DNA from: Chara braunii
Lineage: Eukaryota > Streptophyta > Charophyceae > Charales > Characeae
Direction: 5' to 3'
NCBI GenBank assembly: GCA_003427395.1
Contig: BFEA01000374.1
Coordinates: 1,409,445-1,473,444 of the forward strand
Length of the DNA stretch: 64,000 nucleotides
A program made the position numbers and the translations under genes. Positions 54,200 to 64,000 of this stretch are shown here, one piece after another (position 1 is the stretch's first letter; the number at the start of each line of letters is the position of its first letter). The notes beneath the pieces are model-generated. The model was not told the DNA's origin. It did not search any database and saw nothing but the letters and a program-made list of their open reading frames with translations.

Positions 54200-55012
54200 T
54201 CAGACGCCTTCGAATTCAAACTGGTGGTGTTCAACTTTCTGCACTTGCTTTAACAATGCAGCGAGCTGTTTGTTGGTGTGGAGGAGGGTATCGGTGAGGA
54301 GGGACAGTCGTTCATCTGCAGCAGCTTGTTTTTCCTTTTGCTCTTGCAGTTGCTGCTGAAACCTCTCCCCCTCTTCCTTCAATCTTTTCTTTTCTTCAAA
54401 TTCCTGTCGTTTTGCAGCCACCATTTTATTATGTAGTTCTGCTTTCTTTTCTTGTAGCAAAATTTCTTTCTCCGCAGGATCTCGGGTTGAGGCCAATTTT
54501 GCGACAAAATTATCCCTCTCTTCCTCCGACTCAACAAACATTTCTGTCTTATAACCAAATTGGACCAACCAGTTCATAGCTTCCATCTCTATACTTATGC
54601 CACAAATTTCACTGGTCTCACCTCTTTCTGTCCGGCGTCTGTACAATCTTCCACCATTCTCTGGTTCAACTTCTTCTTCTTCAACCGCCTTCAATTCTTC
54701 CTGCAACTTTCTTTCTTTCTCTTTCATTTCTTTTTCTAGTCTTTCTCGTTCTTCTTCTATTTTTTTTACCCTTTCTTCTTTTTGTTTCTTTTTTAATTCT
54801 TTCTCTTTCTGTTTTTCTGCCATGCGACGATCCACTTCTGCCTGTTCTGCCGCAGACAACCCTTGCTTCGTTTTACCTGATCTCATCATCATATGGGAGG
54901 AGCACACCCTCCCGAAGCCAAGGGGGAAGAAGAGGTTGTACAGTGGGCCCAACAGAATGGAGAGGGCCACCAAACCGAACATCAGATAGTCATCCATGAT
55001 GGGATACAACAC
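54200..55012 (-). pseudogene. Element F gag, N-terminal part with hydrophobic segment
   Basis: Starts MLYPIMDDYLMFGLVALSIL, with about 22 hydrophobic residues (10-32) that would suit a membrane helix. Next comes a long coiled coil (residues 50-115, KEKELKKKQKEERVKKIEEE in part) and a second helical part. It ends FEFEGV at a stop before the 54169 frame. The first ATG after the leader is the likely start. Confidence 0.82.
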
Positions 55013-55832
55013 AGGGGTAACCTCCGCTGTCCCACCAAGCAGCTACCCGGAGCCTAATCTACTTTCTGAGTGGATGGGATTTTTATTTTTTTTTCCTTAA
55101 AAAAAGTCTGGACGTCGTTGCTTCAGAACAACGAAATTTTGATAATGCAGAAGATTCTATTTGACGATATAGAACGTTTCTTTTATCAACATGCAAAGTA
55201 GGACTTTTTTTTTTCTTTTTTTTTTTCTTCCTTTGTTTGTTGTCTATTTAGTTACTTAGCTGGTCTATGCCTTCAATTGTCTATCTAGTCACTTTCGTTA
55301 GAGAAGGGAGCTGGGAGATACTCAAACTTACTTTAAATCAAATCCAAATAATCACGAGTTTCCCTGTTTTCGGCCACTTACACTCTGACATGGCAATACA
55401 CAGTTTCCTGACTCAACCTCCCTTCCCTACCTATCAACAAACCAGATAGATAACACGAAGACCTGATGTTGACTCTCTAGACCTATCTTGTCTGATCAGA
55501 CCAGGCCACAGGTTTTGTCTAGACAGCAGCAGCGACCACCAGAGAGGAGGGGGAAGAGATACACAACACGAAGATTTGCAATCAATCGAGGTAAGTGGGG
55601 CAGGAGGTTCTTCTCTTCTTTGTAGCTGTTGATGAAGACTCCATATTCGCTCCAATCGCTCCAATCACAGGTAAGTCTTCTCCTTACTAGCCCCTTCTTC
55701 TTCGACAAACTTCCCCCTCTATCCCAATCCAACACCTCTTCACCTCAACTCTCGCCAGCTATACTCAAGCCAGCTTATCCTTCTCGTAGGCCTTGATCAT
55801 GCCAGCGCGTACAGTGAGAGTAACAACTTCTG
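55013..55832 (-). other. Element F leader
   Basis: A non-coding leader. T-rich at 55080-55230. No signal recognised apart from the PBS at its end. Confidence 0.6.
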
Positions 55833-55843
55833 CTCCGATACCA
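55833..55843 (-). other. Primer binding site of element F
   Basis: The minus strand reads TGGTATCGGAG, the same variant as in B and E, a few bases from the 5' LTR. Confidence 0.88.
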
Positions 55844-55846
55844 AAT

Positions 55847-56878
55847 TGCAAGGAACCTGACTGTTCATCATTTGCTGGAGTGCATCAGATCACATGCATA
55901 TGCACTGATTTCACCGTTTGGGAAGTCTCACACAAAACCCAATAGAAGATGAATGAGAACCAGGATTATCAAACCCATAATTAGAGAGAGAACACCGTGA
56001 GTTCAAAGTGTGTAGCGCTGAACAGAGATTACAAGTCTTCTTCGATCAACATGCGTTCCAAGCCTGGCGCTCATCAGCGCCAGCTGCCAAGTGTCAACAA
56101 CAGCGCTCAACAGGTAAGTGTCACCATAGCTCACACCTCCCCCTCTCTCGTCTGCTTTCTTCTCTCTCTCCCTCTATGTCTATAGTCCTGGTCTGCCCCT
56201 CACTCATCATGCATGCACACTCCCTTTCACACGAGGATCTACTCTGAATACTACTCACTGGTATCTCCTACTGACTATCCCTACTAACATACTAACTAGC
56301 GCTGGCGGAACTATGGCTTCCTTCCCTCTAGCCAGCACTCTCTTCCTTCCCACATAGTGCTGCTCTGCAGTCTAGCGCAGCTCACACACATCTAGCGCAC
56401 AAGTGCCACGGCACTTCCACACTCTCATGCGAAGTGAGCATCTGTCCAAATGGGAGACTGGCCAGTCCTTTATAGTGCTGCACTGGTCTGGCTTGGCCTG
56501 CGTTCAGCCTCAAGTGTCCCTGGGACTCCTGCCCAGTACCCGTTATTGCAAAGTGTGTGTCCCAGTATCTTTTCCCATGGTCTGCTGCTGCTTTGGGCCA
56601 TCGGCCTGTCTTTTGGACTCCTGGTCTGAATCAGGACTGATTCGTGGGATTATGACTGAACTGGGACTGTAGCCTTTGACTTATTGCCGAACAGACGTGA
56701 CTTTTCATCAAGAAGACATGACCCTAACTCAATCTTGAAAACTGCGTCCGATACCTGTTCGTGCAGGACCTGTTTGTGACTGTTCGAAATGACTTTTCAT
56801 TTCATTATGGATGCGACATATGCGTCAGGGAACTTTGTCTTTTGAGTTGCAGCTCGTGAATTTAAGTTCTGGCCTACA
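55847..56878 (-). repeat. 5' LTR of element F
   Basis: Minus strand TGTAGGCC...CTTGCA, 1032 bp. Near-identical to the 3' LTR by eye. No clear target duplication outside the LTRs. Confidence 0.88.
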
Positions 56879-57270
56879 GGTCCCCTCACTGTTGGGGTGT
56901 TCTTCTGGGTTCTAATTCGTAAAGGCCCTTTATTTTGCAGCATGTCCCAGGAAAGTCCAGAAGCCACCGGACCGACAAAATGTTTGCAGCAGACAGGCCG
57001 CAACCGACCAGTGCCAGTCTGAAGCAGGCCAAGCGGCCCAAGCCAAGTCAAGTCCTATATTTAGCTGCTACAGTGCAGCGGCTCACGGACTTGCTCATTT
57101 TGCGAGATGTGGATGCGCTGCTGCTGCTTGTGCGTTAAGGCAACTTGGGCACTTTGCGCCTGAGGAAGAAGGGGCGCAAGAAGCTAGGTTAGAGGTAGCG
57201 TAGGAGGAGAGCGGCCATAGCTGCCAAGGTGGAAGCTTACCTGAGTGGGTGTATCCAGGGTGACAATCTA

Positions 57271-57329
57271 GGTTAGAGAGAGAGAGAGTGGGGCAGAGCG
57301 AGCCAAGTCAGAGAGAGAAGCAAGACTGA

Positions 57330-57404
<75 letters not shown>
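57271..57404. repeat. (GA)n microsatellite
   Basis: Interrupted GA run with an uninterrupted part at 57343-57402. Confidence 0.93.
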
Positions 57405-57406
<2 letters not shown>

Positions 57407-58146
57407 GAGAAGCCATAGCCGCTACCTGGTTGAGATTCGTTGGGTGTGTTTGTGCGGCAGAGCCGCTGGAGACAAACATTCTTGTATATTGATAATAATT
57501 TTGGAGATGATAACTTCATGTGTTGATTGTATCTCGGTTTGGCGTCTCACGTGTGAATTCTCATGTGAATGTTCATTGATGTATGTGAGGTGTAACTTGA
57601 CGAGTACTTGGTCAATTTAATCTTGGATAGAGTGCAAGGATGTAGATACTTAGTAAGATAGAAATATGAAACGGTTTTCACTTTTGCGGTAGCAGATGCA
57701 GTTTCCAGGGCTCGATCCCCAGACCTCGCCCTTACCTGTGTATAGTACCAACTGACCCGTGTGTGCTTGAACCTGTGACCTGTGTTTTGAAAGTTGCCTG
57801 TTTGTTTGCTGTAGGTATCTGTAGGGTGGTCGTCGGGTCTTGAACCGTAGGTCTGTAGGTTAGAGGTCTTAACAGTGATAGGAATCATAGCTGCTACAGT
57901 GTTGAAAGGTCAAGTCATAGCTGCTACAGTACCGAAGGGTCAAGTCCACAGTCTTCCGGAAGGTCTGGAACTGGCCCTTCGTGTGTCTAAGATGCAGTCT
58001 GTAGGCAAGTGGGAAAGTGGGAAGACTAACCCAGCCCAGTCAGCGGTACCCAGTCCCGGTCTCACTTTGTCAAGTCAGCAAGTACCATGTGGGACTGTGT
58101 GCACCCCGGGCCCAGGGCCCAACGGCAGACCTTTGACAATCTGAAG

Positions 58147-58154
58147 TATAAATA
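58147..58154 (+). promoter_or_regulatory. TATA box of element G LTR
   Basis: TATAAATA, a canonical TATA box about 465 bp before the LTR end, suited to start the genomic transcript near 58180. Confidence 0.5.
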
Positions 58155-58613
58155 AAGAGGCAGCGTTAAGTCATTGATTGATTCTGCCTGTGAGCCATGC
58201 GGAAGCGCTGTCGGAGAGTCTTGCATACAGAGGTCTGCAGGTGCCCGTGGAGTCGAGGGCTAAGAGGAGGAAGTCGGCCATAGCTGAGCTTTTTAGAAGG
58301 TAGGAGAGAGACGGCGGTCATAGCCGCCACATCAGCAAGGTTAGAGTGTTAGTGCGTGTATGTGTGTGTGTACATGCAAAGAGTGTGTGTGTGCGGGACA
58401 TCCAGGGAGATCCACGGTGTGAGTACGATCAAGTTGCTGAGAGTGCAATGTTCGGTCATAGCTGAACAAGACAAGTTTGAATCTGAGCTGCGTTCGTGAC
58501 TTCAGAGCTGGTTCCGCCATATCACGGAGCTTTTGTGTGGGCGCTAGTCGCTAGCTTGATCGTCATCTGTTAATATGCATGCTGAATGTCGAAGCTGACA
58601 TGTCTGATTGCAT

Positions 58614-58625
58614 TGGTATCAGAGC
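58614..58625 (+). other. Primer binding site of element G
   Basis: TGGTATCAGAGC, a perfect match to the initiator-Met tRNA complement, one base after the TTGCA end. Confidence 0.92.
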
Positions 58626-58626
58626 T

Positions 58627-59232
58627 GGTTCCCGCTGTTCTGCCACGTCATCGCCATCATCGTCGTCGTCACCGTTATCGTGGCCACGTCATCGCGCCAA
58701 GGAGAGTTGGAGGGAGGGCCACATCACGCCCGCCCGCTATTGCTGTTGCGCGCTAATCTGCTCGTCGCTGCCGCAGCTCCGTGCCACCCGCTACCCGCTA
58801 CTTCGCGAGCTTTTTGTAACGTGCATTGCCGTCGTTGCCACTGCGCAACACTGCGTGCAGCCCAGTCGTTCGCTGCGCCCTTGCTGTCGCCCGCTCGCAC
58901 GCGAAGCTTTCCCGCGCTTGCTAGCTGCGTGCGCCGCTGTTGTTGCGCGCCCCGTCCGATCAAGCACTAGCGAGCGCATTGCTTGCGCGCCGTTGTCCGC
59001 TGCTAGTTCCCGCGTGCGTGCCCGCTGCCGAGTGCTGCCATATGCGCGCCGAGAGCCGAGTCGCCGGTTGGGAAGAGGAAACTGTCCGGCCATCGGGAGG
59101 ACAAGGCTGTTGCCCCATTGCTGAAGGTAGCGGCGCGAAGGAGAACAACGTCGAGAAGAAGGTGGTTGCACCCGATTTAAGAAGCGGAGCGGCCATAGCC
59201 GCCGTGTGGAAGAGAAGAAAAGACAACGTCGA

Positions 59233-59297
<65 letters not shown>

Positions 59298-59427
59298 NNN
59301 NNNNNNNNNNNNNNNNNNNNNNNNNNNNNNNNNNNNNNNNNNNNNNNNNNNNNNNNNNNNNNNNNNNNNNNNNNNNNNNNNNNNNNNNNNNNNNNNNNNN
59401 NNNNNNNNNNNNNNNNNNNNNNNNNNN

Positions 59428-59494
<67 letters not shown>

Positions 59495-60630
59495 GCTATC
59501 AGCCTCAAGAAAGAAGGTGGCAGCCATAGCCGCCAAGCTCAGACGTTGCTACGAGGAAGAAGAAGCCCAAAGTGACCAAGAAGAAAACGGAGGAAGGAGG
59601 AAGGAGAGATTAACGGGAGAGGAGGACACCATAGCTAAGGTGGGTGAAGAAGAAGGAAGACCGGGGGAAGAGAGAGAGAGGTTGGCGTACGAGAAGGATC
59701 GGCAGCCATAGCCGAAGGTCGGAGCTTTGACCGGGAAGGTTGCCCGGTAGGTATGACCAAGTTGACCAGCCGTTGACCAGCGTTGACCGGGGCCGTTGAC
59801 CAAGTATTGGCCAAGCTGGAGTCGATATAATCTCGCCAAGCCTTCAGCCTATCCCCTCGCCCTGTGGATGTGCACTTACCCCTTGGTACTTGCTAAGTCT
59901 GTTTGTCTCTTCTTTCTGCATTGAGTCACTTTTGTCCAGGTGGTACGACTCTGTGCATGTGGTCTGTAGACCTGAGTTGACCAAACCTGCACGGGCTGAG
60001 TAAGGCTTATGTCCATGTCTGACGATTGACATGTTCCGGAGGCCTAACCGTCCCAATGACCAGTACAAACCGGCGGGCTGCTAAGTGTGCATGGTAGGCC
60101 CAAAATCCGAGCTGCAGGCTGTACAACCAACTGTCTAAGTGTTGAGTGGACTCGCTGATCATGTGATCCTGACTGCGACGTTAAATCATTCCTGAGGAGT
60201 TACGCGGGATCTCCTTAAATGCCTCCTGATCACCAGTAGAGTCTTGTAGTGATAACCTTAGAAGTAGGTCAGGCTAGAGACCTCAGTTGAAAGGGTCTGA
60301 TCCAGAGAGAAAGCCAGGTGGGATTGATTGCTAGTGCATGGTGCACTGGGATCTGGAAAGTTTCAATGACAGTGGTGGCGAAAGTTTTCGTCAGCTGTCG
60401 GTGACAGTGGTGGAGAAGACTTTGTAGTCCTTAGAGAGTCAGTCATTCAGTCTGTCAGTCAGTTAGTCTATGGGTAAGTGGTGAGGAGTGGAACTGCCAC
60501 TGATTGTGCACCTACCACTACGGATGATTACCCGATGCATTCCTTGCTCGTGAGGTTCTCCATATGGGGGACCCTTTAGCGTCTCCTATTTCCCTTAGGA
60601 TTCTGGCACACGTTCTCGTGTAGAGTCACG
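58627..60630 (+). other. Element G leader
   Basis: A long leader, GC-rich at 58640-59060. A (GA)n with an N gap lies at 59239-59491. It carries further CCATAGC words. The open frames through it are low-complexity only. Confidence 0.6.
59239..59491. repeat. (GA)n with 130-N gap
   Basis: GA run on both sides of Ns at 59298-59427. The gap is probably more GA of uncertain length. Confidence 0.95.
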
Positions 60631-61590
60631 ATGAGGGGTGGTATAAGGACCACTCCTTACACAAAGGAGCTGGAGGAGGAGGCCGCGAAAATACTGGCAG
60701 AGCAGAAAGCAAAAACGATAGCTCTTTTGGCAGAAACGGCCAAGAAAGAGAATGAGTTGGAGGAGGAGTTGAAAAGGCTGCAAAAAGAGAAAGAAGAAGT
60801 TGCAGCATCCGTAGATGATGATGATGAAGAAGAAGAAGAAGAAGAGGAGATTCCCCTCCAGAGAAATGTAAGAAATGAGGAGGGAGGGGAATCCAGTGGT
60901 GTGTGGGAAAGAGAAGCGAAGATGGAGAGAATGGTGTCTCAGTGGGTGGCAAACTTGGCCCTGGGAGAAGAAGAGGAAGCCATGTTGCTTGTCCCCCAGG
61001 CAGAAAGGGAAGAGGCGGATCAGAAACTACGAGAGGAGGCGGATCCCTTGTGCCAACAGGCCAAGGAGGACGAGCAATTGTTGGAGTGGAAGCTACTCCT
61101 CGCAAGAGAGAGAATAAGAAGGTTGGAGGCGGCAAAAAGGATGGAAGAAGAATTGAAGGCGGCCGAAGAACAACAAGGGCAATTGGGACCCCAGGTAGAA
61201 TTGCAAAGAAGGGTAGACATCCTGTCCCAGAATGTGGAGGTAATGCTAAGGGCCCAACAAGAGCAGTTGCGCTACCTAAGAGGTCATGACATTGCACTGC
61301 AGGCCATACACTTCGGGTTCAAAGACTTTGCAAGGGAGATGATGATGCGTGTGGGCACAAAAATGCACGCTACTCTAGCAAACACAGAGAAATTCTGCGC
61401 AGGCGGCATAGAAGGCGCTAAGCGGCCCCTAAAGAAGAGGAGGCACAACCATAGAGAGAGCACATTAAAGTTAAGTGTATGGGGGAAGAAGGGCGAAGAT
61501 TTCGACAATTGGGAAGCCAATATTAACTCGTACCTGCATTTGCAAGATATCGCGATCAAGAACCAAGTTCTTGTGGCTTTCCACGCCTGA
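60631..61590 (+). pseudogene. Element G gag, N-terminal part
   Basis: Starts MRGGIRTTPYTKELEEEAAK. Residues 10-60 and 130-200 are highly charged coiled coil, with an acidic run at 63-73 and a basic KRPLKKRRHNHR at about 265. It enters the Gag core at KLSVWGKKGEDFDNWEANIN. It shifts frame after LVAFHA. Unlike gags E and F it has no hydrophobic N-terminus. Confidence 0.82.
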
Positions 61591-62240
61591 AGGATGAAGC
61601 GTCCAACTTCGCTAGGTCACTCGCGCCCGCTGCCAAGTGCGAGAAAGATATGGTCGCATACTCCGCTATTGCAGCTTTGAGTGGATTTCTCAAAGCCCTC
61701 TGCGATCGATTTGCAGATGTCACTAGAGGCCTTAGGGCTTCTGACAAACTGCAAACAATCTACTCACAGCAGTGGAAGAGTGCAAGGGCACTCAAGGCTG
61801 CCATGGATGAACTCGTTGTCGTCCCTGACCATGGCGTCACTGAGCCCCAGCTGGTCCAACTATTTTTTCGCGTCATGCATGAGACTCTGCACGGACACTT
61901 ATTCGACAAGAAGTAACAGCCCAACATGACGTACGACTACGCTTAGCAGAGACGTTGTTGCTTACGAGGCCCAGTATAGGCCTGTTACCACTTTCTCGCA
62001 CACGAACCTCGATAAAGGCAAAAAGTGGAAGGGTTGTACCATCTCAGGCCAAGTTAGGGCCAAGGATCATTTGATCCTTACTTTAGACGAAGGTGGTATG
62101 GAAGAGGTCCCGTATAGCGAGATTGAGTGGGGCCTGGATGGGGAGGACAGTGGTATAGGCCAGGGGAGTACTTATGCTGTTGTCGTGGCCGGAGAGAGGT
62201 CGCAAGGAAGGGGAAGAGGCCGGGGCCAAGGGGCCTAGGC
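61591..62240 (+). pseudogene. Element G gag core, second part
   Basis: SNFARSLAPAAKCEKDMVAY, ARALKAAMDELVVVPDHGVT and LVQLFFRVMHETLHGHLFDK, then a TAA (61914). Later FSHTNLDKGKKWKGCTISGQ and LTLDEGGMEEVPYSEIEWGL correspond to DNLLLTFEEGGVETLSYDQI in F, so the part order is conserved. The GRGRGRGQGA end is RGG-like. Confidence 0.8.
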
Positions 62241-62600
62241 CTTAGGTGGTTGAGGACAGGGCGGCAAAGGGGTTGGCGGCAGAGGAAACCACCAAGAGGG
62301 AGGAAGGGGTTAAGGTCCCCTGCAAAACTGTCCTCGTGCTAACCGATCGCCTCCTAGGAGGGGTGAATGGCACCCTGGTCTGCCCCAGGGTAGATCTTGG
62401 GAATCGATGGTCATGGAACAGACAGTTTGGCAGAGGAGAATAGATGCGGGTCAATGCATTTACTAGGGTGACCCTGGGCACATCATAAAATACTGCCCAA
62501 AATACGGAAACGCTCGGCGAGCTGCTACAAAGTCGGCAAAAGGCAACCGCCGGTAGGGGTAGCAACTACGCTTACCCCTAGACTATGTGGGAATGAGTGC
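62241..62600 (+). pseudogene. Element G zinc knuckle remnant
   Basis: Near 62455, QCIY, then a TAG, then GDPGHIIKYC: a CCHC knuckle in which the second Cys codon has become a stop. Elements F (CLKCGDPNHIVPYC) and B have intact versions. Confidence 0.75.
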
Positions 62601-63311
62601 ATGCACCAAATAGGAACTCCCAACCTACATGTGTCTATGGAAGAGGTTGCTGGCCATTGCCTGGTTAGCTATCCAGAGACAACTTGTGTCAAAGTCTCTC
62701 TAGGCGCTTCCCTCACAAGATTGGCAAAAAAGTTGAAGGAGAGAATGCCAGCCTGGGCCAAGATGAAGAAAGATGGAAAAGGAAAGTTATTGCTAGTACA
62801 TGTAGAAGTCTTTAGAGGCAGGGTAGGGGCCCTTATAGACAGTGGGGCCACCCATTGCTATATTAGTCGTGAAGTGTTGAAGAAGCTGAAGCTGAATTTG
62901 AAAGTCCAAAAGCTAGATGAGCCCATAGTCAATATCCGCACAGACAATCGCACAATGCGAATCGAGGATTACATCGAGGGAGCCCAGGCGTACTTTCGTC
63001 TAGAGAAAGATGGGAAAGTTGAGAGAGTTCTCCATTCCCTGACTCTCCTCGTCGAGGACGATCTCCCGTTTAACATCGTCCTAGGAATGGACTGGGGAGA
63101 GGCAGCAGGAACCACACTGCACTTAAGAGAGCATGGGTGTAGGCTTCCTAGTCCCTTGGTTGGTATTAAGACTGCCCGTCTGTTCCATGTGTCAGGAGTA
63201 GACAACCCTCTGGCACATTGTTGTCTCAGTGTTCCTACGTTCGCACGATTAGTGAAGAAGGAGCAATTAGAAGAACAGGTCTTTGTGGCCTATGTTAGGC
63301 TAGTTACCTAG
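62601..63311 (+). pseudogene. Element G protease, intact motif
   Basis: A 236-codon frame: KLLLVHVEVFRGRVGALIDS then GATHCYIS, so the DSGAT active site is intact, and PFNIVLGMDWGEA the second hallmark. It ends at TAG 63309 before the RT part. The best preserved protease in the window. Confidence 0.88.
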
Positions 63312-63667
63312 CTTAAGAAAGAGGAATCAACCAAACCACTTATTGCCAAGTTGTTGGAAGAGTACACAAATTTGTCAGAGTCTCCTTCAGGAGTAGTTTC
63401 GAGTCCTATCCAACACCGCATTGAGATAGAGCCTGGCAGTAAGGCTCCCAAAGAAGCATTGTCTAGGATGTCTCCTAAGGAGTTAGAGGAGCTGCGCAGA
63501 TAGTTAGACGAGCTCCTCAAGAAGGGGTGGATTAGGCCCAGTTCGTCTCCATTTGGAGCACCTGTTCTCTTTGTCCACAAGAAAGAAGGAGAGCTTAGAA
63601 TGTGCATTGACTTTAGGGGTCTCAACGTCGTTACAGTGAAGAATGCAGAACCACTGCCCCACATAGA
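63312..63667 (+). pseudogene. Element G RT N-terminus, interrupted
   Basis: IEIEPGSKAPKEALSRMSPK, then a TAG (63500), [37 protein letters not shown] and AEPLPHID. The reading stops in the middle of the conserved block before LL where the D-family LTR begins. Confidence 0.88.
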
Positions 63668-64000
63668 TTGTGACGAACCCGCCGGGATGGCGGTCCATCA
63701 GGATCAAGACGAAGGGTTGAGAGGGAGGAGATGGAGATGGAGCTGGAAGGGACAACCCAACTCCGACGCGGACTCAACACGCACGTACTCCAAAAGTGCA
63801 GACTGAAGAATGAGGAAATACAGACTGCAGCTAAGGTATACCCCCAGCGGACTGACTGGACTGGACTGGACTGGACTGGTACCGACAGTGGTACCGGGCA
63901 GGACTGGACTAGACAGAATCAGTACACGGCCTGTGGGGTCAGGCCACGGCCTGGTCCCACAGGCCGAACAGGCAAATAGCCGAATAGGCCCTAACTGTAG
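63668..64000 (-). repeat. Family D LTR, minus strand, at window end
   Basis: TGTGACGAACCCG to the window edge is the reverse of 12475-12838 and 43330-43683, beginning at the same terminus. It is inserted in element G; the rest lies beyond the window. Confidence 0.85.

Larger units (their letters stand above)
50332..56878 (-). mobile_element. Ty3/gypsy element F, internally deleted
   Basis: LTRs on both sides, PBS, a long gag and a shortened pol on the minus strand. RT and RNase H are missing: the protease frame passes straight into the integrase zinc domain at about 52553. It could only move if helped by another element. Confidence 0.88.
56879..58612 (+). repeat. Element G 5' LTR region
   Basis: The right boundary is set by the PBS at 58614 (LTR end TTGCA). 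The left boundary is not visible and lies somewhere after 56878. It contains a long (GA)n, several CCATAGC words, a TATA box at 58147 and TG repeats near 58357-58393. Confidence 0.55.
58627..63667 (+). mobile_element. Ty3/gypsy element G, internal region
   Basis: PBS, leader, gag, protease and the start of RT in order on the plus strand, interrupted at 63668 by a D-family LTR. The remainder of pol would lie beyond the window. Confidence 0.85.

Noticed and set aside
57712-57730. GGGCTCGATCCCC as a tRNA-like B box
   Set aside because: No folded tRNA around it; it lies in the G LTR region and is probably chance.
58940-59575. Long open frames across the GA repeat and N gap
   Set aside because: They are Arg-Glu or Leu-Ser runs from the dinucleotide repeat and unknown bases, not genes.

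Overview
This is a retrotransposon-filled eukaryotic window. I find no intact host protein gene. Nearly all of the recognisable coding sequence belongs to decayed Ty3/gypsy (Metaviridae-type) LTR retrotransposons: Gag with CCHC knuckle, retropepsin, reverse transcriptase, RNase H, HHCC/DDE integrase and a chromodomain-like tail. A plant-like U6 snRNA copy, chromovirus-type integrases and priming sites fitting initiator-Met tRNA point to the green lineage. The many streptophyte-style gypsy families recall a large charophyte genome such as Chara, but that assignment is inference.

Layout, left to right. Element A (+, about 1-9179) is a gypsy copy with a PBS near 444 and a 3' LTR at 7895-9179. 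Its PR-RT boundary is split by a 2-kb nested block (about 2625-4620). That block contains a solo LTR of family B (2827-3769) and a dimer of a 199-bp repeat carrying a type III hammerhead ribozyme on the minus strand, preceded by a perfect 94-bp-arm palindrome. Element C (+, 9683-12838) is a 5'-truncated chromovirus. The stretch 12839-15219 is mostly unassigned. A U6 snRNA retrocopy starts at 15220 and is cut at 15308 by element B (-, 15309-23805); the U6 3' end and an A-run resume at 23806. A degenerate B-like LTR, a (CA)n tract and a 337-bp tandem duplication follow.

Element E (-, 26163-35001) has two LTRs, each with a minisatellite and a G-box palindrome. Element D (+, 35715-43683) is a relative of C and is heavily mutated. 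It abuts A2 (+, 43684-45812), a truncated relative of A. A rearranged zone of 307-bp LTR-A pieces and a Gag fragment leads to an LTR-A copy joined to element H (+, 48025-50125). Element F (-, 50332-56878) has both LTRs but has lost RT and RNase H. Element G (+, 5' boundary unresolved to 63667) has a good PBS, a TATA box and an intact protease motif; it is interrupted at 63668 by a minus-strand D-family LTR that runs off the window.

The elements work only as transposons: Gag packages RNA, PR cleaves the polyprotein, RT/RNase H copies RNA from a tRNA-primed PBS and a PPT, and IN with its chromodomain-like tail targets insertion. Most copies have a dead catalytic motif, stops or frameshifts. The two items most worth following are the hammerhead repeat inside element A and the U6 retrocopy split by element B.
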